This document shows positions 33,474 to 43,227 of a DNA stretch of 45,908 nt, piece by piece (positions within the stretch are counted from its first letter, which is position 1; each line of letters opens with the position of its first letter). Both the position numbers and the translations under genes were made by a program. Source of the DNA: JAVBQJ01 sp031549115. Its GTDB lineage: Bacteria; Verrucomicrobiota; Lentisphaeria; Victivallales; Victivallaceae. The notes under the pieces are model-generated. The model was given only the letters and a program-made list of their open reading frames with translations, had not been told where the DNA came from and searched no databases. The stretch is taken from positions 1 through 45,908 of the forward strand of contig JAVBQJ010000062.1 in assembly GCA_031549115.1 (NCBI GenBank), given 5' to 3'.

Positions 33474-36400
33474 TCAGAATTTTACACTTTTCTCACGCTT
33501 CGGAACCAGGCCCCACAGAAGCAGCGCCGATCCCAATATAATGACGGCAAATACGATGACGCCGCGCCAATCACGCCCGGCCTCTCCGCCGTCCAACGTG
33601 AACGCAACCTCCAGCGGCGCATCCCGATTGATTTCCATCGCCCGTTCGAACACGACCGGGGTCCCCGCCGGACTCCACGCCAGTTCGAATATCTGCGGCG
33701 CGGCGTAAACGGCCTGCTGCTGGGTGAAAATCTTGTCCGCGACCTCCTGCAAATACGGATTGGCCGCCTGCTGCGGCGCACCGAATCCGCCCGTGGCGCC
33801 CTGCTGCATCGAACCGAATCCGCCGCTCATGTCGGGGGCGTTCAAGGGTTCACTCTGCGCCCGGCTCCGCGCCAGCGAACTCTGGCGCTTGGAGATGTTC
33901 GACAAATTGAACTCGCGGTTATTCAACAGCATTTCGCCGGCCAGATCATTGCGCATTGCGGCATCGGCGGTCATATCCAACGCCTGCTGCATCATCCGGT
34001 TCGAGGCCTGAATATCGCCCGACTGGGTCAGATTACGGCCGTCCAGCATCAACTTTTCCTTGTTCCAGCCGGCGCCCTTCCCCATGCTGCCGTAGTCATC
34101 GCGCCACAGCTGCGTCAGCTCCCGGCGCTCTTCCAGCGAGCCACCGGTACGGCGCAGGGTGAAACCGTGCGGATAAAACAGCTCCCAGCGGATATTCTTG
34201 ATCGGGATTTCCAATTGCGGACCGGTCAATTTGCCGTCGTATCCGGCTTCCGGGCGCGCCCCCCGAATCAGGTAGAAAAATTCCACCTGCTGCGGCCCCG
34301 GCTCCAGCGGCAGCAAAATCCGTCCGGCCGCGGAACGCACCGCTTCCACCGGAATCCCGTTGACTTTCCCGCCCCAGAAGTCCCCTCCCTCCGGCAAGGC
34401 AATCGCCAGGAAGGTCTCGCCGGCGTTTTCCACCGTCACCGTGCCGCGGGTCAGCAATACCCCGGTATCCGCCAGCATCGTCGCCAGCGACAACCCGGAA
34501 GCCGTCGCCTTGATCACACCGGCGGCCTGGTTGCTGACCGACGCCAGATCCGCCTGCCACTGTGTGCCGACGGTACGGAACGCCGCCACCGGCGTGCTCC
34601 CGGACTGTAGCCGGCTCAACTCCGGCGGCAGATTCCGGGAGTTCTGTTCGCTGATATCCCCGGACAGCGACGGCGTTTTCAGCTCCAGCGAATCGCTGGT
34701 GTAAACCGCCAGCGTCCCGGATTGGGCCGAAGTGTCCATGAATGCCGCCGCGCGTACCGGAATTGCCCCCTCCTCGTCCGGAGCCAGGCGGCCGCGAATC
34801 CGCAACCGGTATTCCCGGTCGATCTTCCGGGTCATTTCCAACTGCCAGCGTCCATCCGCCAGCGGCACCATCTTGCCGATAAACCGGCCGTCGAATTCGG
34901 GCAGCGTCCAGTTGGGCGGCAATTGCACCGTCAACGCTTTGATGCCGTTGTTTTCGATCTTGAACGAGGCCTCCAGTTCGGTATCGACATTGTTCAAGCG
35001 CATCCGGACGCTCTGCTGCGTCGTCACCTGAATCCACGGCGGCGTCGCGTCGAAGCGCAACCCCAGTTTCCATTGCGGATTCAGCAGCTTGAACACCAGG
35101 CTGTTGCTGCTTTCCGGGCGGCTTTCCGCCAGGACCGCTCCCTCGCGGGAGGTTACCGAAAGCGTGGTGCCGCGCTCCGCCGCCACCGTGAGCAAGCCGG
35201 ACAGCTTGGTCGCGCCGACGACCGTCAGACGCGGGACATTTTCCGTCGCGTAAGCCCGATCGGCCAGCCGGGTCAAACCGAGCTGAAAACGCACCGCTCC
35301 CGTCAGCCGTTCGCGGAAATGCAGCCGCAGCACGCCGCTTTTGCCCGGCTGCCGGACTTCCTCCCAATCGTCATTGCCGATGCCGGCGAGCGAACCGACT
35401 TCGAATCCGGCCGGAAGTTCGATATCCGCGGTGAATACACCGCCTTTGACGACCTCCAGCAGAATCTGGCTGGAAAGGGTGACCCGTTCATCCTCATAGC
35501 GGACTTCGGTCTGCTCTTCCACCCGCAATTCCGGTTTCACGTCTTCGATCGCCAACTGGAATTCGGCCTGTTCGCCGTAGTGGAATGCCGCCACCGGCAC
35601 AATTCCATCCTTTCCGGCGCGGTGTTCCATCGGCGTCGCCCCCTGCGCCTGCTGAATTGCCACCCGGACATCGGGCGAGGAGAAAAACAGCGCCGAACCG
35701 TATTCCAGACGCGCCCCGGCCAGGTGCGGCACCCGGTATTGCCACTGCTGCGGCAATGCGTTCCAGTGCCGGGCGGTCTTCAATGCCACGGTAGATTCAG
35801 CCGGCAGCCACTGATTGAAATACAACTTCAATTGCCGCGATTCGGCATCGAAGCGCCAGGTGTTCAACTCCAAAGCTTCCACCTGCGTCACCGACAACCC
35901 CTCCGGGACGACGAACGTCAGCTCGTTCACCTGCCCCTGGGGGATGCTGATACGCGCCTGAATATCCGCGAACACCGCGTCGCGCCGAAACGACAGCGTC
36001 GACTCGAAGTTCGCCTGAAGCTCCACCGCCTGCTCGCCGGCTGTCCGGCGCGTCAGCCAGAAAAAATTGGCTCTGATGGTGTTGTCGAAGCGAAAGACAT
36101 CCGCGTTTTCCAAACGGTCCATGGCAATCGCGCGGGTGGTATTCCAGAAAAATGTATCGTCATGCGCGACGACAACGGTACCGCGGAATGCCTCCGGCAG
36201 CCAGACACTCACACCGCGGCCCGCCTTGATATCGATAAGTTGCCTCAATCCGTGAAATGTCGCGACGCCCTCCACGTTCCGGGCGGCCTTCAAGAACCAG
36301 GCCCCTTTTGCATTCTTCAGAATCGTGCAATCCTCCGGAATCTGCCAATCGGTCAACAGTACCCCGGGGATTGTCAGCTGCAGAAATTCATCCGCGTCCA

Positions 36401-39400
36401 ATTGGAAATGGAGCGTGCCCTGAACGATGACGTTTTCACCGTCCAGTTTGAGATCGATCCGGTAGTCGTCGACTTTCGCCCACGCCAGACAAGTGCAGCA
36501 CGTGAGCAGCAGAAATAACGCCGTCCGTTTCCAATAACGGTAACAGGCGATATTGAACGCCAACGGCACCACCAGCGCGCCGCCGGCGGCGCCGGCCAAA
36601 ACCAGCACCATCATCGCCGCCGGACTTTGCACCGCCCAGACCGCGACCAGCGCCGCCGTCACGGCCCCGCCCCAGATCAACGGCCAGCGCCAACGTTTGA
36701 AGCCGTAAAGCGCCAACGCGACCGCCAGCACGATTCCGGCCGCGATCAAACTGCCCCACGCCATCACCGGAGCGCTTCCCACCCGGCAGATGTCCAGCGG
36801 AATGACGGTCGAAGCCATGCCGAAATCCGCCGCCTCCGCCATCATCGCCACATTGACCGGCATCGGCGCCAGCGCCCCCCAATGGCGGATATTGCCGAAC
36901 GAAACCACGGCCGCCAATGTCCAGATGACCAGAAACCCCGCCCCCAGAACCGCACCGGCCCAACTCCAGCTCCGGCGCCGCCGCGCCAGGCCGTAACTCA
37001 ACAGCAGCGTCACCAGTCCGCAGATGACGCCCAGCCCCCACAAGGGCAGCGTCCGCGCGGCAAGCCGCAACACCGGACGGCTCAGGAGCGCCCCCAGCCC
37101 GGAGGCGGGAGCACCGGCAGCCTGGCCGTCGCGGATGGTGAAGTCACCGGGCAATTCCAATTGGGACTGCCGCCTCTGAACCGGCGCGAGCACCTCGGGC
37201 AGCGCGAAATCGATCTTCCGCCCATCCGCAAGCGCTTCGAAAGTTTGCGCGTAAGATATCTCCACCACGCCCAATTCGTTGATATCCAACGGACGCCCCA
37301 GAGGGATCAACAGCACGCCGTCGGCCACCGAGGCGCGTTCCGATACGCCGTTGACCTTGACCTGCCACAGCTGCGCCGCCGGCGGCAGACGCAATTGCAG
37401 AAACTGCGCGGTGGCGTTTTTGACCTGATACAATGCCTCGGTCACCGCCTGGCCGCTGGCGGCAATCCGGGTCCGGTAATCGGCATACGTCACCAGCAAA
37501 GGCGGCAGCGGCTCCTTGGCAAAGGCGTTCAGCTTGACCGCGACCCCCAGGTCGTCGGCGCTCCGGAACGCCTGCAGCAACGAATTGTTGATCATGCTGC
37601 GGTATTCCGCCGGCAACTCGTCCGCTTCAATTTCCTGCGCGTCATTGGCCGCAACGGTGGCGGAATTCATGCTTTTCAGCCCGGAAACCGCGATGTAGCG
37701 CGCTTCGGGTTCGGCGCCGACACAGCCGATGGCGCCGGCCGGAAGCACGCCATCCTCGGCAGAGGAAATTTCATAGCTCGCGAGCAGCACCAGATCGCCG
37801 GAGTGACGTCCGCGCAAATACACTTCGAACAGATAAAAGCCATCGTCGGTCTTGTCGTCGATTTTCCGGGTTCGCGCCAGCGGGGCGCCGCTGAATTCGA
37901 CATTCTCGTAACGGTCACTGATCCGGAATACCAGCCGGTCGGCGGGAGCGCCGCCCAGATGGAACGGGAACAGCGTCAAACCGAATGTCCCGCCCTCCCC
38001 GGCTGAAACCAGGCTGAATACCTCTCCGGTGATGTGGCGCGGCGCCACTTCGACGCTCCCCGCCAGCTTCCAACCGCTTTCCCGGTACAAGTACGCCTGC
38101 AACAGTCCGGCCACCCGGACCGCCAGCGTGTCAGGGTGGACCGGAGTGATCCCGGAGCTTTTCACCCCGGCGAGCTGCAATCCGGGCTCGGCGGTCACCA
38201 GCAGCGTACCGCGCCCGCCCCGGGCCCCTACGACTTCGAAGCCGGAAAGCGCCCAGCGCGGCTGCTTCTTGAGGTCGAGTTCGAAGTGCAGCGAAAAAGA
38301 CGCCGTACCGGTAATCTCTTTGGGGAATTGCAGCCGGATCGCCTTGCGGCCGTCGGCAGCCGTTTCCAGCTCGTAGTCCTGCGGCCGCAGAAAATCACTC
38401 TGCAGCCGGTTGAATTCCAACGTACCGTCGTATTCGACCGTGACCTCCTTCAACGGCGCGTCCCGCACCGTGAGCAAGCCGTCATAGCGCACCGCCAGCA
38501 CCCCCTCCTTGAGCTGGATCGCGGTTTCGCTTTCCGAGGTATAAACCGGCATGATCGCCGCCGCTTCGAAGACCGCTTCAAAGTCGCCGGCGGCGTGAAA
38601 ACTGGTCAGTTGCCGCAAATTCGCGTAATAGCCGTGCGCCAGCTTTTCCAATTGCGGGATTCCGGCGGTCTGAATCAGGTTGCCCAATTTGACCGGCGTC
38701 AACTTGATGCCGGGCCCGGCGCCGATCAGCCATTCGGCGTTGTTCTGCCGCGCCTCTTCCGGCAACAACGGCTTCAACACGATTTGTTCCGGCAGCCCGG
38801 CAAGCGCCCGCTCCAGCCGGACGGACAAGCGGAAATCCGCCGGGAAATTCCGTACCGGCCAGACACTCAACAACTGCCGCTCCCGGTCGAAATACCAGCG
38901 CTCCAGCGGGCACGACGCCTCCACGGCATTCACCAGATTCCCCTCCGGCACCGCGAAACGCAACTCCCGCAGTTCCCCCTGGGTGGTGAAAAAATGGAAA
39001 TCGGTGACGCGGCGCACCGTACCGGCATCGACCGCCGCCACGGTGGAGGAGTCGTATCCGACCACCAGTCCGGCGTGCTCGTCCACCGCCACCTTCCAAT
39101 CCAGCTGCCAGTTGCCGCCGCCCCAGAGACCGGACAGGGCAGTGGCCGACGCGGTGGTGTTCAGCGCTTCCAGCACCCGGAAATCCACCTGGTTCGGCGC
39201 AAATTGCAACGCAAATCCGGCTTTGATCGCGGCGGGAAACTCCAAACTCACGCTGCGCTGCGCTCCCTGTTCCGTGACCGGCAGCACCGCTTTCAGCGAG
39301 ATGCGGAACCACCCCGGCGCATCGGCTTCCAGCACCAGTGTTTTTTCACTCCGGATCACCCGTCCGGCGGGCGCGGAACGCCAGAACGATTCCTTACGGC

Positions 39401-39617
39401 CGACGCACTCCGCCTCCGCCAATGGCGCCAACGCCCCCGTGACCAATTCGTAACGGCCGGGTGCTTCCACTTGCATCTGCCACTCGATCACGACTTCGCA
39501 GCGGTCGGAGGCGACATTGCCGTTCAGCGTCAACTGCTCCAACACGGCCGACGCCATTGCGCTTCCGGCACACCATACCGCGAAAACCACCATCAACCAT
39601 TGGAATCGATATCGCAT
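33474..39617 (-). CDS. Very large exported membrane protein, family unknown
   Basis: A 2047-residue protein with a signal peptide (MRYRFQWLMVVFAVWCAGSAMA). AAGGAG lies 8 bases before ATG 39617; the longer frame upstream runs through the repeat and is not used. Residues 30-850 are beta-rich. Then comes a cluster of about five membrane helices (roughly 857-1025), directly followed by a second signal-like helix (KRTALFLLLTCCTCLAWA, about 1028-1045) that opens a second beta-rich half. The C-terminal helix near 2020-2040 ends in KREKSVKF. The layout looks like two secreted-type proteins joined by a membrane bundle. I recognise no enzyme motif. It lies between the anti-sigma/vWA gene and the DUF4139 gene. 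Confidence 0.8.
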   Translation of the reverse strand: MRYRFQWLMVVFAVWCAGSAMASAVLEQLTLNGNVASDRCEVVIEWQMQVEAPGRYELVTGALAPLAEAECVGRKESFWRSAPAGRVIRSEKTLVLEADAPGWFRISLKAVLPVTEQGAQRSVSLEFPAAIKAGFALQFAPNQVDFRVLEALNTTASATALSGLWGGGNWQLDWKVAVDEHAGLVVGYDSSTVAAVDAGTVRRVTDFHFFTTQGELRELRFAVPEGNLVNAVEASCPLERWYFDRERQLLSVWPVRNFPADFRLSVRLERALAGLPEQIVLKPLLPEEARQNNAEWLIGAGPGIKLTPVKLGNLIQTAGIPQLEKLAHGYYANLRQLTSFHAAGDFEAVFEAAAIMPVYTSESETAIQLKEGVLAVRYDGLLTVRDAPLKEVTVEYDGTLEFNRLQSDFLRPQDYELETAADGRKAIRLQFPKEITGTASFSLHFELDLKKQPRWALSGFEVVGARGGRGTLLVTAEPGLQLAGVKSSGITPVHPDTLAVRVAGLLQAYLYRESGWKLAGSVEVAPRHITGEVFSLVSAGEGGTFGLTLFPFHLGGAPADRLVFRISDRYENVEFSGAPLARTRKIDDKTDDGFYLFEVYLRGRHSGDLVLLASYEISSAEDGVLPAGAIGCVGAEPEARYIAVSGLKSMNSATVAANDAQEIEADELPAEYRSMINNSLLQAFRSADDLGVAVKLNAFAKEPLPPLLVTYADYRTRIAASGQAVTEALYQVKNATAQFLQLRLPPAAQLWQVKVNGVSERASVADGVLLIPLGRPLDINELGVVEISYAQTFEALADGRKIDFALPEVLAPVQRRQSQLELPGDFTIRDGQAAGAPASGLGALLSRPVLRLAARTLPLWGLGVICGLVTLLLSYGLARRRRSWSWAGAVLGAGFLVIWTLAAVVSFGNIRHWGALAPMPVNVAMMAEAADFGMASTVIPLDICRVGSAPVMAWGSLIAAGIVLAVALALYGFKRWRWPLIWGGAVTAALVAVWAVQSPAAMMVLVLAGAAGGALVVPLAFNIACYRYWKRTALFLLLTCCTCLAWAKVDDYRIDLKLDGENVIVQGTLHFQLDADEFLQLTIPGVLLTDWQIPEDCTILKNAKGAWFLKAARNVEGVATFHGLRQLIDIKAGRGVSVWLPEAFRGTVVVAHDDTFFWNTTRAIAMDRLENADVFRFDNTIRANFFWLTRRTAGEQAVELQANFESTLSFRRDAVFADIQARISIPQGQVNELTFVVPEGLSVTQVEALELNTWRFDAESRQLKLYFNQWLPAESTVALKTARHWNALPQQWQYRVPHLAGARLEYGSALFFSSPDVRVAIQQAQGATPMEHRAGKDGIVPVAAFHYGEQAEFQLAIEDVKPELRVEEQTEVRYEDERVTLSSQILLEVVKGGVFTADIELPAGFEVGSLAGIGNDDWEEVRQPGKSGVLRLHFRERLTGAVRFQLGLTRLADRAYATENVPRLTVVGATKLSGLLTVAAERGTTLSVTSREGAVLAESRPESSNSLVFKLLNPQWKLGLRFDATPPWIQVTTQQSVRMRLNNVDTELEASFKIENNGIKALTVQLPPNWTLPEFDGRFIGKMVPLADGRWQLEMTRKIDREYRLRIRGRLAPDEEGAIPVRAAAFMDTSAQSGTLAVYTSDSLELKTPSLSGDISEQNSRNLPPELSRLQSGSTPVAAFRTVGTQWQADLASVSNQAAGVIKATASGLSLATMLADTGVLLTRGTVTVENAGETFLAIALPEGGDFWGGKVNGIPVEAVRSAAGRILLPLEPGPQQVEFFYLIRGARPEAGYDGKLTGPQLEIPIKNIRWELFYPHGFTLRRTGGSLEERRELTQLWRDDYGSMGKGAGWNKEKLMLDGRNLTQSGDIQASNRMMQQALDMTADAAMRNDLAGEMLLNNREFNLSNISKRQSSLARSRAQSEPLNAPDMSGGFGSMQQGATGGFGAPQQAANPYLQEVADKIFTQQQAVYAAPQIFELAWSPAGTPVVFERAMEINRDAPLEVAFTLDGGEAGRDWRGVIVFAVIILGSALLLWGLVPKREKSVKF

Positions 39618-39696
39618 CGCCCGCTCCTTTCCGGTAAACATAACTTCCGCTTTCCCTCCGCCGCCGGTGCGGCGCCTTGCAAGCCATTGCTTTACC

Positions 39697-39740
39697 GGGC
39701 ATCCCCAACGAGGGATGCCCCACAGGCAGTGGCACGTGCC
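39697..39740. repeat. Hairpin and palindrome beside repeat copy B
   Basis: GGGCATCCC (39697-39705) pairs with GGGATGCCC (39712-39720) around a 6-base loop. GGCACGTGCC (39731-39740) is a perfect palindrome. Both lie in the gap between the vWA gene and the giant protein gene and may terminate or attenuate transcription there. Confidence 0.65.
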
Positions 39741-39742
39741 AC

Positions 39743-39785
39743 CCGTATGACGGAGGGCAAACCGCCGCTTCGCGGCTCTATTTTT
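39743..39785 (-). repeat. Interspersed REP-like repeat, copy B (downstream of the vWA gene)
   Basis: Matches 7453-7495 at 42 of 43 bases. Begins 11 bases beyond the stop of the leftward vWA gene. The same orientation relative to the upstream gene is seen in copy A. Confidence 0.75.
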
Positions 39786-39796
39786 ATTTTCTTTTT

Positions 39797-42106
39797 CTAT
39801 CGCATCATCTGCAGCAGCTGCAGAAATTCCTGTTGTTTCCAATCCGCCGGCGCCGGCAGCAGCGCCATAATCCCCGCCGGCTGCCCCATCTTCGGCGCTT
39901 CCGGGTAGCGCAGGCTTTCGGCCCATTCCCCCATCAGCACCGCGTAACGGAACGCATCCGGCATCGCGACGAACTCCGCGCCGACCGCCCCGGCCGGGAA
40001 GTAACGCTCGAACTCCTGCGCCCCGAACGCCCCCGGCTCCCGGTAACGCACCCGTACCGTCGCCAGCGGCGATTCCGGCTGTACCCCCGGCGCCAACTCC
40101 AACTCGTAGAGCGCCGTAACCGCCTGCCCCGACCCCACCGGCGCCGCCCGGACACTGTCGTCCCGGAACTGCTCCTGCGTCAACATCCGGTCTTCATACC
40201 CGATTTGACGGTAGGCTTTCACCACGGCGGGATTGAACTCCACCTGAATTTTGACGTCTTCGGCAATCGGCCGGAAGCGCGCTTCGAATTGGTCGGTGAA
40301 GATCCGTTCGACCTCCTCCGGACCATCCACATACAGCAGTACGCCGCCGCCTTTTTCGGCGAACTTCTCCAGAAACGTATTGTTTCCCGCTTCGCCGAAG
40401 CCGAGCACATTGAAGGTGAATCCGCGATTCCGCAGCACCTCCGCCAACTGCAGCAGCTCGGCCTGCGTAGCGGCCTCCGGATAAAACATTCCGTCGGTGA
40501 TCAGCAGAATCTGCCGGTTGACGGCGTCGGAAGGTTCCAACTGCTTCATCCGGGAACAAACCTCCATAATCCCGGGCGACCAATCCGCACTTCCGCCCGG
40601 ACTCGCCGGAGCGAACTCCTGGCTGCCGCCCGGTGTGCGATTGGACACATACGCGGTGGTCAATGTTCCATTTTCGCCGATCCGCTCCCGCAGCAATTCG
40701 ACGCTTTGCACCGCCGGCGTCCAGCGGTCGTTCAACGCCATCGATCCGGAAGCGTCGACGATAACGCCGAACTGGGAAAGGCTGCCGGCATCCGGCCCCA
40801 ATACCGCCCCCTGCACCGCCACCGCCAGCACCGCGTGTTCGGCGCGGAACGGATGCCGCGACGCCGCCAGCGTGCACTGAAACGTCTCCTGCGACGGCGG
40901 TGTGTAGTGGTAATCCAGATAGTTGACGAACGCCTCCGGGCGCACCGTGGCCGGCTCCACCGGCTGCCGGTTGCGGATCCGGTCGCGGTTCATCACATAC
41001 GACGCGGTGTCCGTATCGATCCCGAAGGTCGAAACCGGATTTTCCACCGTCGGCACCATCCGCGGCAATTGGCTTGGCACTTCAATCGAAAGCATATAGA
41101 ACTCCGAACGCCTGTTGAGCTCAGCCAATTCCAACTCCTCGATATCTTTTTTCGCCGCATTGTTCGTCATGGCCTCCGCCACGGCAAATCCGGTCGCGTA
41201 TCCCGCCATCGGCTCCAACGCTTCCGCCACTGCCACATCCTGCCACGCGGCATTCGCATCCATCTTGGCGCGAGCCGGTTCGGGCCCTTCGCCACCTCGT
41301 GCCGCCGCACTATCCCTCATGACGAACTCACCGCCCGCCAAGCGCCCGGCATCCATTTCCATTTCCGCTTTTGCCGGAGCGCTCACAGTCCGCTTTTTGT
41401 CGCTGCGGTCGGAACTTCTGGCTCCAAGCGCCATACCTCCGGCAGCAGCCTCCCGGCCAAGTGCCGGAGGAGCCGCAGGCGCTTCCGGAGCCGGTCTGGC
41501 GACGCCGAAAGCCGGAGCCACAGCGGTTGCAGCGGCTACCGGAGCAGCCCCCATACCGCCCATGCCTCTCATAACGGGAGCAGCAGCAGAACTGCCGTCA
41601 CCATTGCTGACGAAACCGCCGTTGCCACTGACGTAACCATCGCTGTCGCTGCCGAAACCGCCGGGAGCCGCAGCAAAAAAGTCCGGAGCCATGTCGGTGT
41701 CCGCCAGTACTCGTTCCTCCTCGTGCATCTTCTGCATGCGCGCCGATTCATCCCGGCCCCGCTGCATCGACTCCGCCCGGCCCCGCGACCTGGACAGCGC
41801 CGGCAGCAGCATCGATGCGAGAATTGCAATGATCGGGACAAAGCACAACAATGCCGCAATCCCCCCCCAGATCGGAGAGCGCTTGGATGCCAGCCGGATC
41901 GCGTTGCGCCGCTCCGGGGCCAGCTCCTGCGGCTCCGGCTTCAGCGCTTCTTCCAGCTCCGGCAGGAACGCGCGCAGCTCTTCGGCTTCGGCACGGCATT
42001 CGGCGCATTCAGCCAGATGCGCCTCCACTTCGCGCGCCTGTTCCGGCTCCAACTCGCCGGTCAGCCACGCCACCATTGTATTTTTGATTTGTTCGCAATT
42101 CATCAT
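39797..42106 (-). CDS. Anti-sigma zinc finger fused to YfbK-type von Willebrand A protein
   Basis: A 769-residue protein. Residues 1-40 form an anti-sigma zinc finger (C4, H30, C34, C37; HLAECAEC). A membrane helix follows (about 82-104). Residues 110-330 are a low-complexity Gly/Ala-rich outer linker. Then come the vWA-N block (STFGIDTDTASYVMNRDRIRNR), the vWA domain with a complete MIDAS (VDASGSM, ITDGMF), and a DUF3520-like C-terminus (AEDVKIQVEFNPAVVKAYRQIGYE). The start shares ATGA with the sigma stop and has AAAGGAG upstream. Known logic: the finger holds the ECF sigma factor inside while the outer part senses. The helix contains IIAILASMLLPALS, identical to the pseudopilin at 19276. 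Confidence 0.88.
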   Translation of the reverse strand: MMNCEQIKNTMVAWLTGELEPEQAREVEAHLAECAECRAEAEELRAFLPELEEALKPEPQELAPERRNAIRLASKRSPIWGGIAALLCFVPIIAILASMLLPALSRSRGRAESMQRGRDESARMQKMHEEERVLADTDMAPDFFAAAPGGFGSDSDGYVSGNGGFVSNGDGSSAAAPVMRGMGGMGAAPVAAATAVAPAFGVARPAPEAPAAPPALGREAAAGGMALGARSSDRSDKKRTVSAPAKAEMEMDAGRLAGGEFVMRDSAAARGGEGPEPARAKMDANAAWQDVAVAEALEPMAGYATGFAVAEAMTNNAAKKDIEELELAELNRRSEFYMLSIEVPSQLPRMVPTVENPVSTFGIDTDTASYVMNRDRIRNRQPVEPATVRPEAFVNYLDYHYTPPSQETFQCTLAASRHPFRAEHAVLAVAVQGAVLGPDAGSLSQFGVIVDASGSMALNDRWTPAVQSVELLRERIGENGTLTTAYVSNRTPGGSQEFAPASPGGSADWSPGIMEVCSRMKQLEPSDAVNRQILLITDGMFYPEAATQAELLQLAEVLRNRGFTFNVLGFGEAGNNTFLEKFAEKGGGVLLYVDGPEEVERIFTDQFEARFRPIAEDVKIQVEFNPAVVKAYRQIGYEDRMLTQEQFRDDSVRAAPVGSGQAVTALYELELAPGVQPESPLATVRVRYREPGAFGAQEFERYFPAGAVGAEFVAMPDAFRYAVLMGEWAESLRYPEAPKMGQPAGIMALLPAPADWKQQEFLQLLQMMR

Positions 42107-42603
42107 GATATCAGCTCCTTTCGGCAATTCCGGCGCAGCTCGAGGAGCGCGTCATGGAGAATTACCCCGACATGACTGACCGACAATCCGGTCAATGCCG
42201 CAATTTCTTTATAGCTGAGATGTTCCTGAAACTTCAATATCACCACTTCTTTCCAGTTGTCGCGCAGTTTGTCCACCGCCTCGCGCAACACTTGCCGGTC
42301 GTCGTGCGCCGCCAATTCGTGATCCGCCGGAGGCACGGCTTCCTCCGGCGACTCCGGAATGCGTTCCATATACGTCACCCTGGCCTTTTTGCGTTTCTGC
42401 CTCAGGCAGTCGTTGCGTACCACCCGGTAGAGCCAGGCGCGCGGATTGTCCAGCCCGTCCAGCGGCCGCCGCGCCAGCGCGACGAACGCGTGCTGCACCG
42501 CGTCCTGCGCCGCGTCCGGATCGCGCAACAGCATTCGGGCATAACACAGGAGCTCATGCTGGTACGTACGCACCAGCAAATCGATCATCTCTGCGGTTGC
42601 CAT
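42103..42603 (-). CDS. ECF-type RNA polymerase sigma factor
   Basis: A 166-residue sigma factor of the extracytoplasmic function type. Region 2: YARMLLRDPDAAQDAVQHAFVALARRP and NPRAWLYRVVRNDCLRQ. Region 4: LRDNWKEVVILKFQEHLSYKEIAALTGLSVSHVGVILHDALLELRR. There is no region 3. GGAG lies 7 bases before ATG 42603. The next gene, overlapping by 4 bases, encodes its likely zinc-finger anti-sigma partner. Probably it controls its own operon, but I see no convincing ECF promoter in the 147 bases to the divergent promoter at 42750. Confidence 0.95.
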   Translation of the reverse strand: MATAEMIDLLVRTYQHELLCYARMLLRDPDAAQDAVQHAFVALARRPLDGLDNPRAWLYRVVRNDCLRQKRKKARVTYMERIPESPEEAVPPADHELAAHDDRQVLREAVDKLRDNWKEVVILKFQEHLSYKEIAALTGLSVSHVGVILHDALLELRRNCRKELIS

Positions 42604-42749
42604 GTTGTCACTCCATCAAAATTTTCCATTGCCTTGCCGGGGCGCCCCGATAAGGTGCTTCCTATAATATGACACGCAATCCGTACTTTTCTTAGCCGCA
42701 AAAACAAAAAAAATGACAATTTTATCGAAGCCGGAATCGGAGGCGCCAT

Positions 42750-42778
42750 TTGCACTCGGAGCAATTGCGGTGTATATT
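42750..42778 (+). promoter_or_regulatory. Promoter of the small HTH gene
   Basis: TTGCAC (42750-42755) and TATATT (42773-42778) are spaced by 17 bases, 28 bases before the ATG at 42807. Confidence 0.6.
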
Positions 42779-42806
42779 TCACAAAACATTGTGGAAAGGT
42801 GAAATT

Positions 42807-43199
42807 ATGAAGCTTACCGACGATTTGGTAAAAGCATTGCAACTTTGTGTTTCCGGCATGGGATCGCTGACGGAGGTATCGCGGCGCACCGGAGTCAAAA
42901 TCGAAACCCTCAGCCGCTTCCTGGCCCGCAAAAGCCAGTCCATCGGCCAGGATACCATGGATCAGCTGATGCCGTTCCTGGCTCCCTATCTGAAAGGCGA
43001 CGCCAACCAGGCTCCGGAACCGCCGGCGGTCATCGGCGAACCGGCGCGCCGGCTCCATGACCTGGCCAACCTGAACAGCGATGAAAAAATCCTGCTCGAT
43101 GTCTTCAACGCGCTGCCGGAGTCGGTACGGGAGCAAAAGCTGTTGGAGTTGATCGCCCTCGCCCAGATCGAAGTGGAGAAATCCCGGGCCCAATTTTGA
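42807..43199 (+). CDS. Small HTH DNA-binding-like protein
   Basis: A 130-residue protein. Residues 1-50 contain a helix-turn-helix of the lambda-repressor style (SLTEVSRRTGVKIETLSRFLARK). The rest is a helical tail with Pro-rich linker and LPESVREQKLLELIALAQIEVEK. The start at 42807 has GGAAAGGTG upstream; a longer frame from 42750 would overlap the promoter. The gene is followed after 28 bases by skp and lpxD, so it may share their transcript. Its targets are unknown. Confidence 0.7.
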   Translation: MKLTDDLVKALQLCVSGMGSLTEVSRRTGVKIETLSRFLARKSQSIGQDTMDQLMPFLAPYLKGDANQAPEPPAVIGEPARRLHDLANLNSDEKILLDVFNALPESVREQKLLELIALAQIEVEKSRAQF

Positions 43200-43227
43200 A
43201 TCACCCCTCGCCGGGAGGTATGTTATC

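Noticed and set aside
31583..33541. 652-residue open frame on the plus strand
   Set aside because: Antisense of the DUF4139 gene; no start signal and no recognisable domain.
39618..39926. Longer start for the giant protein
   Set aside because: The upstream frame runs through the REP-like repeat and the end of the vWA gene; the start at 39617 has a ribosome binding site and a signal peptide.
39677..42175. 832-residue open frame on the plus strand
   Set aside because: Antisense of the vWA/anti-sigma gene, where MIDAS and zinc-finger motifs are present on the other strand.
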